Of a stretch of 39,678 nt of DNA, positions 16,079 through 24,713 are shown piece after piece (the first letter of the stretch is position 1; each line of letters opens with the position of its first letter). A program made the position numbers and the translations under genes. The stretch comes from Anthropogastromicrobium chipingensis_A (lineage in GTDB: Bacteria > Bacillota > Clostridia > Lachnospirales > Lachnospiraceae), in contig CAVCXB010000012.1 in the NCBI GenBank assembly GCA_963605535.1, forward strand, positions 1 through 39,678, given 5' to 3'. The notes beneath the pieces were generated by a model. The model saw only the letters and a program-made list of their open reading frames with translations, made no database searches and was not told the origin of the DNA.

Positions 16079-17731
16079 TTACTCATAATATGGCCACTCA
16101 GCACCGCTAAGTGTCGTTACAGATATATCAATTGTCCAACCAATATATGGGAATACCATATTTTCGCCCTCATTGCCCGGACGCACAGCTGCTGTCACAT
16201 TACAATCAGATGCCCGGTAAATCAAGCCCGAGGACTCTCTATAGGTATCCCGATTTAACTCGGTCTCCTCCACCAACTGACCGTCAATGTACACCTGTTT
16301 GTAGGACACACACGATACTGCCGGATGCACTTCTACCTCAACCTTATGCTTATAGTTGACGCGCACCTCTCCTGTCTGGCACTCCGTATCGTTTACCACA
16401 ATATTATAAAGTGTGGACGGCCAAGAAACAGAAAGAATTTCCGTGCGGAACCGAACAGATCGATTCTCTGGTCGCTGCTCCACGCCCCAGATATTGATAC
16501 AGATACGGTCTCCCGTGACATATGCCTCGATATAGATCGGATAATTGGAGCTGTTCACAAACTTAAAATCGACATTGTCCTGAGGGGATACCATCGCGTC
16601 CATACCCGGATACACATAGTTGACCATCATCGAATGATTCTTACGGTAGGCGACATCAAGTTCCGCACGAAGCACCGCATTGTAAAGCGTCGTCGTTACC
16701 TGACAGACACCGCCTCCGACTACCATCTCGACCTTTCCCTGATTGTAGCCCGGCGCCTCCGCATAGCCATTCTCTTCTGTGACTGCACCATACAAATCAA
16801 GCGCTGAGATCGTTTCACCCGGATAGAAAATGCGGCCATTCATCTTTTCAGCCGCAAGGCTGATGTTGTTGCGGCGATTTGCGTTGCCAAGACCGTCTGT
16901 GTAAAAGCTTCCAAGTGGCAGTGCACTGAATGCAAAATCAACACTCGTGTAGGCCGCCGGTGTCTCCGTGTATGGGAATGTGTAGCTGATTGAATCGGCA
17001 GTCGAGTAATCCGTGATCTGTGCCAACAGCTCATTGTAGATCGACTCGGTGTCAAATGCGATGCCATTTACCGCCTCTGTCACGACAAACTGATCCCCCA
17101 CACGCGATACACTGGCATTTGAAGTACTTTGTGTAAACGATGAGACATACTGACTAACAGTATCATGCAGCGCCTGTGTATCAATTGAAAACTGCAGGTC
17201 AAGATTCACCGGACTCATATCAAGATCCTTCTGTTTCTTGTACTGCTCTACGATATTGCCGCTCATGGTCAAATCATCCAATTCGCTTACAATATCCGGA
17301 TTTGTGCAGGTCACGCCAAAAGAATCCGCGCTATACTCGTATATATTCCCTAAAACATTCCACGCCATATACCGAGTCTCACGATCTGCGATATAATCGT
17401 CGATCTCGCTCTTTGCCTCCTCGAGCGTCTTTCCCTCCAGACTGATGCCCGCATAGCTGACACCTCTTGGAAATACGCCGACTGTGCTAGTATTAAGCGA
17501 TAATGTAAATACCTGCGACTGAGTTGTTCCTGTCTGGTCCGTTTCTGTCTGATCCATTTCTGTCTGCGTTGTTTGTGTCTGTGCTGTTTGCGATTCTGCC
17601 TCTGTGGTCTGTGTCTCTGCTTCTGATGCATAGGAAGCAGTTCCCACTGCCCCGATCAGAACAAGCGCTGCAGCCACTGCCTCTCCCGCTTGCTTCCCTG
17701 CTCTTTTTCCCATGGTTTTCAATAATCTCAT
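16079..17731 (-). CDS. VanW-family secreted protein (paralogue A)
   Basis: The ATG at 17731 (MRLLKTMGKRAGKQAG) is chosen because AAGGAG precedes it by 8 bases; the longer frame from 17785 runs into a hairpin. The 550-residue product has a signal peptide ending near ASYASEA, then a Thr/Gln/Glu-rich linker, a region with peptidoglycan-binding PG_binding_4 character (GVSYAGISLEGKTLEEAKSE) and the VanW domain (YPGETISALDLYGAVTEENG, VVGGGVCQVTTTLYNAVLRA, YPIYIEAYVTGDRICINIWG). It ends with SGAEWPYYE. VanW proteins are found with glycopeptide resistance and widely in Gram-positives; their chemistry is unknown. It should act outside the membrane. The adjacent gene 17845-19425 is a close paralogue. 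Confidence 0.88.
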   Translation of the reverse strand: MRLLKTMGKRAGKQAGEAVAAALVLIGAVGTASYASEAETQTTEAESQTAQTQTTQTEMDQTETDQTGTTQSQVFTLSLNTSTVGVFPRGVSYAGISLEGKTLEEAKSEIDDYIADRETRYMAWNVLGNIYEYSADSFGVTCTNPDIVSELDDLTMSGNIVEQYKKQKDLDMSPVNLDLQFSIDTQALHDTVSQYVSSFTQSTSNASVSRVGDQFVVTEAVNGIAFDTESIYNELLAQITDYSTADSISYTFPYTETPAAYTSVDFAFSALPLGSFYTDGLGNANRRNNISLAAEKMNGRIFYPGETISALDLYGAVTEENGYAEAPGYNQGKVEMVVGGGVCQVTTTLYNAVLRAELDVAYRKNHSMMVNYVYPGMDAMVSPQDNVDFKFVNSSNYPIYIEAYVTGDRICINIWGVEQRPENRSVRFRTEILSVSWPSTLYNIVVNDTECQTGEVRVNYKHKVEVEVHPAVSCVSYKQVYIDGQLVEETELNRDTYRESSGLIYRASDCNVTAAVRPGNEGENMVFPYIGWTIDISVTTLSGAEWPYYE

Positions 17732-17757
17732 GTCCGAAAGCTCCTTCTTACGTAGAA

Positions 17758-17787
17758 ACATGCGCCCCTTAGCTAAGCGGCGCATGT
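17758..17787 (-). terminator. Hairpin between the two VanW genes
   Basis: ACATGCGCC-C-CTTAG and its complement form 15-base arms with a single C-C mismatch and no real loop. In the direction of the vanW genes it is followed by TTTCT, a weak U-tract. It probably ends or attenuates the transcript of the upstream paralogue; it also sits just before the ribosome binding site of the downstream one. Confidence 0.5.
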
Positions 17788-17844
17788 ATAAAATACGAAC
17801 TTGTTTGAATCACATAACTCATTTAGTTCGCTTTGTTCACTTGA

Positions 17845-19425
17845 TTAGTATGGATAGTACGGCCATGTCTCACCAGACAGCGTATATGTATTAATCGTAA
17901 ATGCAATTCCAATATTTGGAAGACTCGCCCAGGAACTTCCGATCGGTACTGAATTAACCGATGCCTGCACGGTACAGTCAGATGCATGGTACAGCGTACC
18001 TGAGGAAGCTGTATAAACTACCGAGTTCAGTGGCTCAACTGACTGCTCCACACCATCGATATATACGTGCTTATAAGACTGTGCAGAAAAGCCCGGGTGC
18101 GGATCAATTGTTGTTTTCTGCTTATAAGCTACATTGACATTTCCCACTGTACACTCAGTATCACTCACGATCTGATTGTAAAGTGGCTCCGGCCAAGTAA
18201 GATCACTTGTAATCTGACTTGTAAATGCGATTGTCCTGTTTGCCGGACGTTCTTCTACCCCCCAGATATTAACAGTAATGCTGTCTCCACTCACATAAGA
18301 TTCGATATAAATCGGGTAATTTAAAGAATTTGTAAATGTAAAATCCAAACCTGACGGATAATCAACTGTCGCGTCAAGCGCAGGTTCTACGTAACTTACA
18401 AGCATAGAGTGTGATTTTCTGTTTCCTACGGTAAGCTCCGCACGAATCACGGCATTATACAGGGTCGTAGCTGTCTGACAGATACCTCCTCCCATACTCG
18501 GCACGGACTTTCCATTTTCGTAGCCAATACCCATTTCATAACCGTTCTCCGCCGTAACATCATGGAACATCTTCAATGTCGATGCCGTCTCCCCCGGATA
18601 AACGATACTGCCATTCATATTGCTGGCTGATATGTCGATATTATGGGTTCTCGCGCTGTCACCTAAGCGATTTGTCGTGTAGCTTCCAAGCGGGTTCGGA
18701 GAGAAGTTAAAGCTGGAACTATCATATGCCGGAGCAGTCTCCGTAAATGGGAAGCTGTACTGGAAGGAATCTGCACTTGAAAAATCTTCAAGCTTTGCAA
18801 TCAGCTCATTTGCAATCGCATCCGTATCAAAGGAAACTCCAGTCACACCCTCGGTCACGATAAACTGTCCGTTTTCACGTGTCACCGTTGCATTCTTCGG
18901 CTCCTGATAAAAATGATTTGTGTATTCTGCAACTGTACTGCGCACAGCGTCCTCATCAATCGAAAACTGAAGATCCAGATCAACTGGGTTCTGATCAAGA
19001 TCCTTCTGCTTCTTGTACTGCTCTACAAGGCTGCCCTGTAATGTAAGATTCTGCAGCTGATCCACTGCCTCTGGATTCGTCCAAGTAGTAGAGAATGCAT
19101 TTCCATCATAATCATACTGATATCCCAGCACATCAAACTGCATGTATCTTGTCAGACGGGCATTGACATAGTCATTAATCTCTGCCACTGCCTCATCGTA
19201 CGTCTTTCCTTCGAGACTGATGCCTTCGTAGCTGACGCCGCGTCCAAACACGCCAGTCGTCTTTTTGTTAAGCGTCAGGTTATAGGACTTTGCCCGAACC
19301 GGTGCTGCCTCATCTGCAAATGCAGAGACGATCATAGATGCGACCATAGCGAGTACGATGATCACTGCGACTGCTCCTGCAAAGATGCGTTTTTTCTTAT
19401 CGTTTTTGTTTTTGTAGTAAAACAT
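17845..19425 (-). CDS. VanW-family secreted protein (paralogue B)
   Basis: The 526 residues parallel paralogue A segment by segment: VSYEGISLEGKTYDEAVAE, YKKQKDLDQNPVDLDLQFSI, YPGETASTLKMFHDVTAENG, SMGGGICQTATTLYNAVIRA, YPIYIESYVSGDSITVNIWG and SGETWPYYPY at the end. It starts with a signal peptide or anchor (KKRIFAGAVAVIIVLAMVASM, a hydrophobic core ending near SAFADEA) and lacks the Thr/Gln linker of the paralogue. AAAGGAAA upstream is the ribosome binding site, and a good promoter lies at 19469-19498. The tandem arrangement shows local duplication followed by divergence. The product is exported and probably acts on or binds the cell wall. Confidence 0.88.
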   Translation of the reverse strand: MFYYKNKNDKKKRIFAGAVAVIIVLAMVASMIVSAFADEAAPVRAKSYNLTLNKKTTGVFGRGVSYEGISLEGKTYDEAVAEINDYVNARLTRYMQFDVLGYQYDYDGNAFSTTWTNPEAVDQLQNLTLQGSLVEQYKKQKDLDQNPVDLDLQFSIDEDAVRSTVAEYTNHFYQEPKNATVTRENGQFIVTEGVTGVSFDTDAIANELIAKLEDFSSADSFQYSFPFTETAPAYDSSSFNFSPNPLGSYTTNRLGDSARTHNIDISASNMNGSIVYPGETASTLKMFHDVTAENGYEMGIGYENGKSVPSMGGGICQTATTLYNAVIRAELTVGNRKSHSMLVSYVEPALDATVDYPSGLDFTFTNSLNYPIYIESYVSGDSITVNIWGVEERPANRTIAFTSQITSDLTWPEPLYNQIVSDTECTVGNVNVAYKQKTTIDPHPGFSAQSYKHVYIDGVEQSVEPLNSVVYTASSGTLYHASDCTVQASVNSVPIGSSWASLPNIGIAFTINTYTLSGETWPYYPY

Positions 19426-19468
19426 CCGCCTTTTTCCTTTCTATTTCTATTCATGCGCCCAGAGTTCT

Positions 19469-19498
19469 ATTATACAAAATTCTTGTATATTTTGGCAA
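19469..19498 (-). promoter_or_regulatory. Promoter of the VanW tandem
   Basis: On the minus strand TTGCCA (19498-19493) is followed after 18 bases by a perfect TATAAT (19474-19469). It lies 44 bases before the start codon at 19425. Confidence 0.7.
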
Positions 19499-19832
19499 GA
19501 CCTTTTCAAATTTTCTTATGAACCTTACCCGCAAAAGTGCCTGAATCACATGAATGACTCTTGTTTTTTTTTATCATATCATACTTATAAGAAAAATCCT
19601 ATTTCAAATTTCTTACGGTTTCGTGAACAAACCTCGTTATTATGCCCATTCTTGGCTAAACCATCCGATTGTACCCGAACTTAGCACAATATTCACCTTT
19701 ACTTTTTTCAAACTCTGTGCTATCGTAAGGGTACATCGCAGAAACTTCTCCTACATCCCGGCTACTTTGAAATGCGTCTCAAACTCGAATTGAAAACTTG
19801 AATGAATAAAAAAGAAAGGTTTGGAAAATTTT
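19499..19832. other. Intergenic region before the UDPGP gene
   Basis: No gene is supported in this stretch. A plausible plus-strand promoter for the downstream gene is TTTACT (19699-19704) with TATCGT after 17 bases, followed by about 100 bases of leader. No riboswitch was recognised. Confidence 0.35.
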
Positions 19833-21059
19833 ATGACAAAACAGGAAGCAATTACCTTATTAACCGAGAAAGATCAGCTGCAGCTGCTCTCTTTTTATGA
19901 CACATTGACTCCGACACAGCAAGAAAGCCTGCTCTCCCAGATTGAGGACATTGATTGGTCCTTACTTGATGTTTTAGAGACCCACGAGACCGTAAATGCA
20001 CGCGGTACCTTCGCACCGCTGTCCGCAATGGAACTGTCTCAGATCAACGCAAACCGCGCTCATCTTGAAGAAGTTGGTTTACAGGCAATCCGTGAAGGAA
20101 AGGTCGCTGCCGTCCTTTTAGCTGGCGGCCAGGGAACCCGTCTTGGATTTGATAAGCCAAAGGGCATGTACAACATCGGTGTGACAAAAGAACTCTACAT
20201 CTTCGAGTGCCTGATTAACAACCTGATGAAAGTTGTAAAAAAAGCTGGTGCATGGGTTCCATTTTACATCATGACCAGCGACAAAAATTATGACGATACC
20301 ACTTCTTTCTTAAAGGAGAAAAATTATTTTGGCTACAATGCTGAGTACATCCACTTCTTTAAGCAGGAGATGGCACCGAGCGCTGACTACAATGGAAAGC
20401 TTCTGATGGAAGCTCCGGACCGTCTATCCCTGTCTCCGAATGGAAACGGTGGCTGGTACTCTTCCCTTTGCCGTTACGGCTACGACACGCAGATGAAGGA
20501 AGCTGGCGTCGAATGGCTGACTGCATTTGCTGTTGACAATGTTCTTCAGCAAATTAACGATCCGGCCTTTGTGGGCGCTGTTATTGACTCTGGCTGTGAC
20601 TGCGGCGGTATGGTTGTAAGAAAGGCTGACCCGCACGAGCGCGTCGGTGTTCTTTGTACCGAGGATGGTAAGCCTTCTATCGTGGAATATTATGAGATGA
20701 CTGATGATATGATTCATCTGAAGGATGAGAATGGTAACCTTCTGTACAACTTCGGCGTTATCTTAAACTACATGTTCCGCTTAGATCGTCTGGATGAGAT
20801 CAAAAGCAAGCGTCTTCCATTACATATTGTTGAAAAGAAGATTCCGTACATCGACAAGGAAGGCAACCTGATCAAGCCAACCACACCAAACGGCTATAAG
20901 TTTGAGTCTCTGATTCTTGACATGATCCACATGATGGACACCTGCTGCCCATTCGAGGTGGAGCGTGAGAAGGCATTTGCTCCGGTTAAGAATCCGACCG
21001 GCGTTGACTCCATTGAATCCGCAAGAAAGCTTCTTGAAGCAAATGGTGTGACCTTATAA
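19833..21059 (+). CDS. UDPGP-type nucleotidyltransferase (UDP-sugar pyrophosphorylase)
   Basis: The 408 residues belong to the UDPGP type 1 family (PF01704), which makes UDP-glucose or UDP-N-acetylhexosamine from UTP and the sugar 1-phosphate. The nucleotide-binding loop is LAGGQGTRLGFDKPKGMYN (96-114), with further family segments FYIMTSDKNYDDTTSFLKE, LSPNGNGGWYSSL, FAVDNVLQQINDP, and VKNPTGVDSIESARKLL near the end. The Gln in AGGQGTRLG and the sequence NGNGG are nearer to the eukaryotic UAP1-like branch than to bacterial GalU. The ATG at 19833 is preferred over a TTG at 19821. It would feed envelope sugar synthesis, consistent with the glycosyltransferase gene nearby. The exact sugar is uncertain. 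Confidence 0.85.
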   Translation: MTKQEAITLLTEKDQLQLLSFYDTLTPTQQESLLSQIEDIDWSLLDVLETHETVNARGTFAPLSAMELSQINANRAHLEEVGLQAIREGKVAAVLLAGGQGTRLGFDKPKGMYNIGVTKELYIFECLINNLMKVVKKAGAWVPFYIMTSDKNYDDTTSFLKEKNYFGYNAEYIHFFKQEMAPSADYNGKLLMEAPDRLSLSPNGNGGWYSSLCRYGYDTQMKEAGVEWLTAFAVDNVLQQINDPAFVGAVIDSGCDCGGMVVRKADPHERVGVLCTEDGKPSIVEYYEMTDDMIHLKDENGNLLYNFGVILNYMFRLDRLDEIKSKRLPLHIVEKKIPYIDKEGNLIKPTTPNGYKFESLILDMIHMMDTCCPFEVEREKAFAPVKNPTGVDSIESARKLLEANGVTL

Positions 21060-21087
21060 TAATAATAAATAAAGTCAAAAGTTAACA

Positions 21088-21150
21088 GAAGCCACTGGGG
21101 ACTGGGAAATGCGGCACGAAAGTGCTTCTTTCCCAGTCCCCGGTGGTTTC
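21088..21150. terminator. REP-like palindrome, two-way terminator (copy 2)
   Basis: Arms 21088-21109 and 21129-21150 match over 22 bases apart from two positions that remain G-T pairs, and contain GGGGACTGGGAAA. The centre holds GCAC-GAAA-GTGC, a GNRA-type tetraloop. It lies between convergent genes ending at 21059 and 21164. Its inner sequence resembles the reverse complement of the copy at 14337-14397, so the two are inverted relative to each other. Confidence 0.8.
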
Positions 21151-21163
21151 TCGATGTTTTTAT

Positions 21164-22309
21164 TTACTTTTCAAAATCTTCCAGCAGCCCTTGCGCCGCC
21201 CATTCCTTTAACAGATCTGTCATCCACAAGATATTGTCCTGTGGCTCCTCAATCTCAATTGGCTCCTCGGCTGGCTCAATGCTTACAACAAAATTAAACA
21301 GCGCATTTTTGATATCTGGCTCATCTGCTTCTGCCGTCAGACCTTCCGTTTCGCCCACAAGCGGCTCTAACTCTTCGATTCCCCACTCGTCCTGAAGTGT
21401 CTTTGGAATCTCAGCCTCGATCATCACTTCAAATGCATAGGTTCCTGCCGCGCCGTCTTTTCCGATGCAGATCGATGCGCTGACTTCTAGTCCTTTCTTT
21501 ACTGCATCTGAGAACTGGTCGGCAAAGCTTTCCGTCTCATCATCTGCGACATCAGAAACCATGGTACCAAGCTCGTCAAGCATCTGCTTACGTTCTTCAT
21601 CCGCATCTAATGTTCCATCCAGACCAGCCTCTTTTCTTCCATCAATGATCGCATTTACATATGGTGTAAGTAACTCGTCCAGATCAAATGGAAGCGCATT
21701 ATCGAACATTCCCTCCTCGATCTGGGCATCCAATCGCTCAAGAACCTGTAAAATCTGCTCATTTCCCAAATTGATCGTGTAGGGACCTGCATCGTGTGCC
21801 GCCGCAAAGCCTGAAAACAGCTGTGTCCAGCCACCATACGCCTGATCCTGATCCATTTTCACGCCATCTAACCCGATCCAGTCCTCTGTCAGCGAATCAA
21901 CGATCTTTGAAGCGCTCTCATCCTCCTCGATACGATTTTCTTCAGACAGTGCTGAGACAATATCGTCCACCAGACCAGTATTCAAATACGCCTTTGTGCC
22001 AAAAACGCGAAGCACATCTTCTGACACCAGATCAAAAAAGGTTCCATCGTCATTTGGCGCACTTAAGTACAGCATGTCCACCGATGCACTGTCTGACGTC
22101 ATGCTTATCGTCGTTCCCGTCGAAAATTCCGTGCTTCCAAGCGACATCGTCACGGAAACCATCACCGTTCCCTCGGTAATCTCCTGCGCCTCCTCAATCA
22201 TATCGGCAATCTTTTTAATTCCACCAGTTTCCTCTTCTGCAAAAACATTCTGTGCCATGCTCGCAGAAACTACCATTCCCGCTGTCAACAGCATCATTCT
22301 TTTTTTCAT
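21164..22309 (-). CDS. Secreted protein of unknown function
   Basis: I do not recognise the family. The 381 residues start with a clear signal peptide (MKKRMMLLTAGMVVSASMAQ, cleavage likely after NVFA before EEE). There is no lipobox cysteine. The mature part is strongly acidic, with stretches such as EEDESASKI, DADEERKQM and EPAEEPIEIEEP, and shows alternating beta segments (TVMVSVTMSLGSTEFSTGTT) and helices. A conserved-looking Trp pair lies in NILWMTDLLKEW near the C-terminus. It is probably exported and may be wall-associated, but nothing indicates a catalytic role. It stands alone, ends against the palindrome at 21150, and is divergent from the dehydrogenase gene. Confidence 0.7.
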   Translation of the reverse strand: MKKRMMLLTAGMVVSASMAQNVFAEEETGGIKKIADMIEEAQEITEGTVMVSVTMSLGSTEFSTGTTISMTSDSASVDMLYLSAPNDDGTFFDLVSEDVLRVFGTKAYLNTGLVDDIVSALSEENRIEEDESASKIVDSLTEDWIGLDGVKMDQDQAYGGWTQLFSGFAAAHDAGPYTINLGNEQILQVLERLDAQIEEGMFDNALPFDLDELLTPYVNAIIDGRKEAGLDGTLDADEERKQMLDELGTMVSDVADDETESFADQFSDAVKKGLEVSASICIGKDGAAGTYAFEVMIEAEIPKTLQDEWGIEELEPLVGETEGLTAEADEPDIKNALFNFVVSIEPAEEPIEIEEPQDNILWMTDLLKEWAAQGLLEDFEK

Positions 22310-22543
22310 GCAGCTCTCTCCTATCTCCTCTATTTTCTTATTCTTAACTTGTCTCTGTTTCTAATTTATCACTCTTATCCCCGTAAGGTCTCACAGGGTG
22401 GTCATTCCCATACTATCATACTACTTATCATTTTGCAAAGATATTCCTCTTAAAAAAATCTTACAGTTCGTGTGACGCGTAAACTAGTTACGTTCACGGG
22501 ACGCCCATTCACAAAAATGTATAGATAACGAACTGTATCGCAG
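22310..22543. other. Divergent intergenic region without a recognised gene
   Basis: These bases separate two divergent genes. Nothing coding is seen. The segment 22381-22510 has moderate G+C with short inverted pieces but no clear riboswitch or terminator. Confidence 0.35.
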
Positions 22544-22572
22544 TTGACTGGGGTGCTTTGATATGATATACT
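22544..22572 (+). promoter_or_regulatory. Near-consensus promoter of the gluconate dehydrogenase gene
   Basis: TTGACT (22544-22549) is followed after exactly 17 bases by TATACT (22567-22572). With the full-strength TAAGGAGGT ribosome binding site at 22619-22627, this predicts strong expression. Confidence 0.8.
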
Positions 22573-22636
22573 ATATACAACTAGGCGGACATATTTTTGT
22601 ATGTTCTGCCATAAAAACTAAGGAGGTTTTTTTACC

Positions 22637-23437
22637 ATGGATATGTCTTCATTTTCTCTGGAAGGTAAGATTGCGCTGATCACTGGCGCTTCCTACGGTA
22701 TCGGCATGGCTATCGCTAAGGGTATGGCTGCAGCTGGTGCTACAATCGTATTCAACGATATCAAGCAGGAGCTGGTTGACAAGGGTCTTGCAGCTTACGA
22801 AGAGGCTGGTATCAAGGCTCACGGTTATGTTTGCGACGTTACAAACGAGGATGCTGTAAACGAGATGGTTGCTAAGATCGAGGCTGAGGTTGGTGTTATC
22901 GACATTCTTGTAAACAATGCTGGTATCATCAAGAGAATCCCAATGTGCGAAATGACCGCTGCTCAGTTCAGACAGGTTATCGACGTTGACTTAAACGCTC
23001 CGTTCATCGTAGCAAAGGCTGTTATCCCGAGCATGATCAAGAAGGGTCATGGAAAAATCATCAACATCTGCTCTATGATGTCTGAGCTTGGTCGTGAGAC
23101 CGTATCTGCTTATGCAGCAGCTAAGGGTGGTCTGAAGATGCTGACCAGAAACATCTGCTCTGAGTACGGTGAGTACAACATTCAGTGTAACGGTATCGGA
23201 CCTGGCTACATCGCTACTCCACAGACCGCTCCACTTCGTGAGATTCAGCCAGACGGTTCCCGTCATCCGTTTGACCAGTTCATCATCGCTAAGACTCCTG
23301 CAGCTCGTTGGGGCGAGGCTGAGGATCTGGCAGGCCCGGCAGTATTCTTGGCATCTGATGCTTCCAACTTCGTAAACGGACACGTTCTGTACGTAGATGG
23401 TGGTATCTTAGCTTACATCGGAAAGCAGCCACAGTAA
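22637..23437 (+). CDS. Gluconate 5-dehydrogenase-like short-chain dehydrogenase
   Basis: A 266-residue short-chain dehydrogenase/reductase. The NAD(P)-binding site is TGASYGIGMAIAKG near the N-terminus, NNAG follows in ILVNNAGI, and the catalytic Ser-Tyr-Lys is in ICSMMSELGRETVSAYAAAKGG. The C-terminal YVDGGILAYIGKQP and the segment LREIQPDGSRHPFDQF are typical of the gluconate 5-dehydrogenase (IdnO/Gno) group, which interconverts gluconate and 5-ketogluconate; 2-keto-3-deoxygluconate dehydrogenases are close relatives. Codon use is strongly biased (GCT, GGT, AAG, ATC) compared with neighbours, a mark of high expression, in line with its promoter and ribosome binding site. It is a single-gene unit closed by a terminator at 23471. 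Confidence 0.85.
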   Translation: MDMSSFSLEGKIALITGASYGIGMAIAKGMAAAGATIVFNDIKQELVDKGLAAYEEAGIKAHGYVCDVTNEDAVNEMVAKIEAEVGVIDILVNNAGIIKRIPMCEMTAAQFRQVIDVDLNAPFIVAKAVIPSMIKKGHGKIINICSMMSELGRETVSAYAAAKGGLKMLTRNICSEYGEYNIQCNGIGPGYIATPQTAPLREIQPDGSRHPFDQFIIAKTPAARWGEAEDLAGPAVFLASDASNFVNGHVLYVDGGILAYIGKQPQ

Positions 23438-23470
23438 TTGCGAAGTAACACGTATTGTTATACATAATCA

Positions 23471-23514
23471 GAGAGCTCTGCGTATGCGTATGCATCCGTG
23501 GAGCTTTCTTTTTT
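23471..23514 (+). terminator. Intrinsic terminator after the dehydrogenase gene
   Basis: GAGAGCTCTGCGTATGC pairs with GCATCCGTGGAGCTTTC across a GTAT-type loop, with a few wobbles and one mismatch. The stem runs into TTTTTT at 23509-23514. Confidence 0.75.
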
Positions 23515-23618
23515 CCAAATTTGGTGATTTTTGTCACATTCCATTCACTTTTCTTTTTGTTTTTCTTTTATTTTTGCCCCCGGTTTCCTGTTGCAAAAAA
23601 GTAGTATTTCCATTATAG

Positions 23619-23672
23619 TAAACGATGGAAAAAAAGCACGGCGAAACAACGTTTTAAACGATGGAAAAAAGC
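23619..23672 (+). repeat. Pair of 18-base direct repeats upstream of the LytTR gene
   Basis: TAAACGATGGAAAAAAAGC (23619-23637) recurs as TAAACGATGGAAAAAAGC (23655-23672), 36 bases start to start. The ATGGAAA of the first also forms an inverted pair with TTTCCAT just upstream (23607-23613). They lie 90-140 bases before the response regulator start and may be its binding sites. Confidence 0.7.
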
Positions 23673-23761
23673 GAATAACACACACGTCTTCACCGTGAAA
23701 AAGGGATAAGTGGTAAGAATTCCATAAGTATTACAAAAAACAGAAAGGTATGAGGTATTTT

Positions 23762-24496
23762 ATGCGTATTGCACTGGTAGATGATTCGGAAATTGAGCGA
23801 GGGATCCTGTTGTCTTTGCTTGCTGATTTTGCCTGTGATAATCACATTTCATTTGAATCCGATTGTTTTGAGAGCGGAGATGCATATTTGTCGTCTTTCT
23901 CCTCTGACAAATATGACATTGTTTTTATGGACATTTTCATGAGTGGCATGAGCGGTGTCGAAACTGCTCAAAAGATTCGCGAGACGGACAGCCGCGTAAT
24001 CTTGATTTTTCTGACATCCTCTGCTGATTTTATGCCGGATGCCTTCAGTGTTCATGCCTTTCACTATATCTTGAAGCCTTACCATAAGGATGCCATTTTC
24101 ACCTGTCTGACGGATGCCTTTCTACAGCTTCCTGCACCGGAAACCATCATCTCTTTCTCGGTAAATGCAATTGAACTGCACATTCCAGCTTCACAAATTG
24201 TATGTGTTATGGCCGATTCGCATTATACTTGGATTATGGAACACGATGGACAGACCTATCATCCATGCGCATCGTTTAGCACATTTTCAAAACAGCTTGC
24301 AAACGACAATCACTTTCTGCTTGTCAGCCGCGGCGTGTTATGCAACATGGACGACATTGAAGCTTTTACCGCTGATGGATGCCGTTTGTCAAATGGAAAG
24401 ACCGTTCCCGTCACCATGCGAAACGCCAGACGGCTTGAGCAGACTTGGCGTGACTACTGCTTTTCAAAGACATGCGATGTTTCATCGTCCAAATGA
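23762..24496 (+). CDS. LytTR-type (AgrA/VirR-like) response regulator
   Basis: The receiver domain begins MRIALVDDSEIERG with the acidic Asp pair, has the phospho-acceptor in DIVFMDIFMSGMSGVE and the conserved Lys in FHYILKPYHKDAI. The C-terminal half is a LytTR DNA-binding domain (FSVNAIELHIPASQIVCVMA, HYTWIMEHDGQTYHPCAS, HFLLVSRGVLCNMDDIEAF, VPVTMRNARRLEQTWRDY). The start at 23762 is preferred over 23750 because GAGG lies 7-8 bases before it. No histidine kinase is next to it. Such regulators often control envelope, bacteriocin or virulence genes; the direct repeats upstream suggest autoregulation. Total length of 244 residues is normal. Confidence 0.9.
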   Translation: MRIALVDDSEIERGILLSLLADFACDNHISFESDCFESGDAYLSSFSSDKYDIVFMDIFMSGMSGVETAQKIRETDSRVILIFLTSSADFMPDAFSVHAFHYILKPYHKDAIFTCLTDAFLQLPAPETIISFSVNAIELHIPASQIVCVMADSHYTWIMEHDGQTYHPCASFSTFSKQLANDNHFLLVSRGVLCNMDDIEAFTADGCRLSNGKTVPVTMRNARRLEQTWRDYCFSKTCDVSSSK

Positions 24497-24669
24497 GTTT
24501 CATGTTCTTCCCATTTTCTGCTGTATTTTTTGCTTTTCATTCATAAATTCTGCTTTTCGTTCAAGTCATATTGACTTTTCCACATAAAAGCGATAAATTC
24601 GCATTACTACACCAACATTGCTTCACAAGGAGAGTTGGTTAGTTTCACATTTTTACACACACTTTCACA

Positions 24670-24703
24670 AAAAAAGAACCGGCTCACACACCGGTTCTTT
24701 TTT
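24670..24703. terminator. Two-way terminator between convergent genes
   Basis: AAAAAAGAACCGG (24670-24682) and CCGGTTCTTTTTT (24691-24703) are perfect 13-base arms around CTCACACA. A-tract and T-tract on either side let it work for the LytTR gene and the glycosyltransferase gene. Confidence 0.88.
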
Positions 24704-24713
24704 GCTTCTGTTT

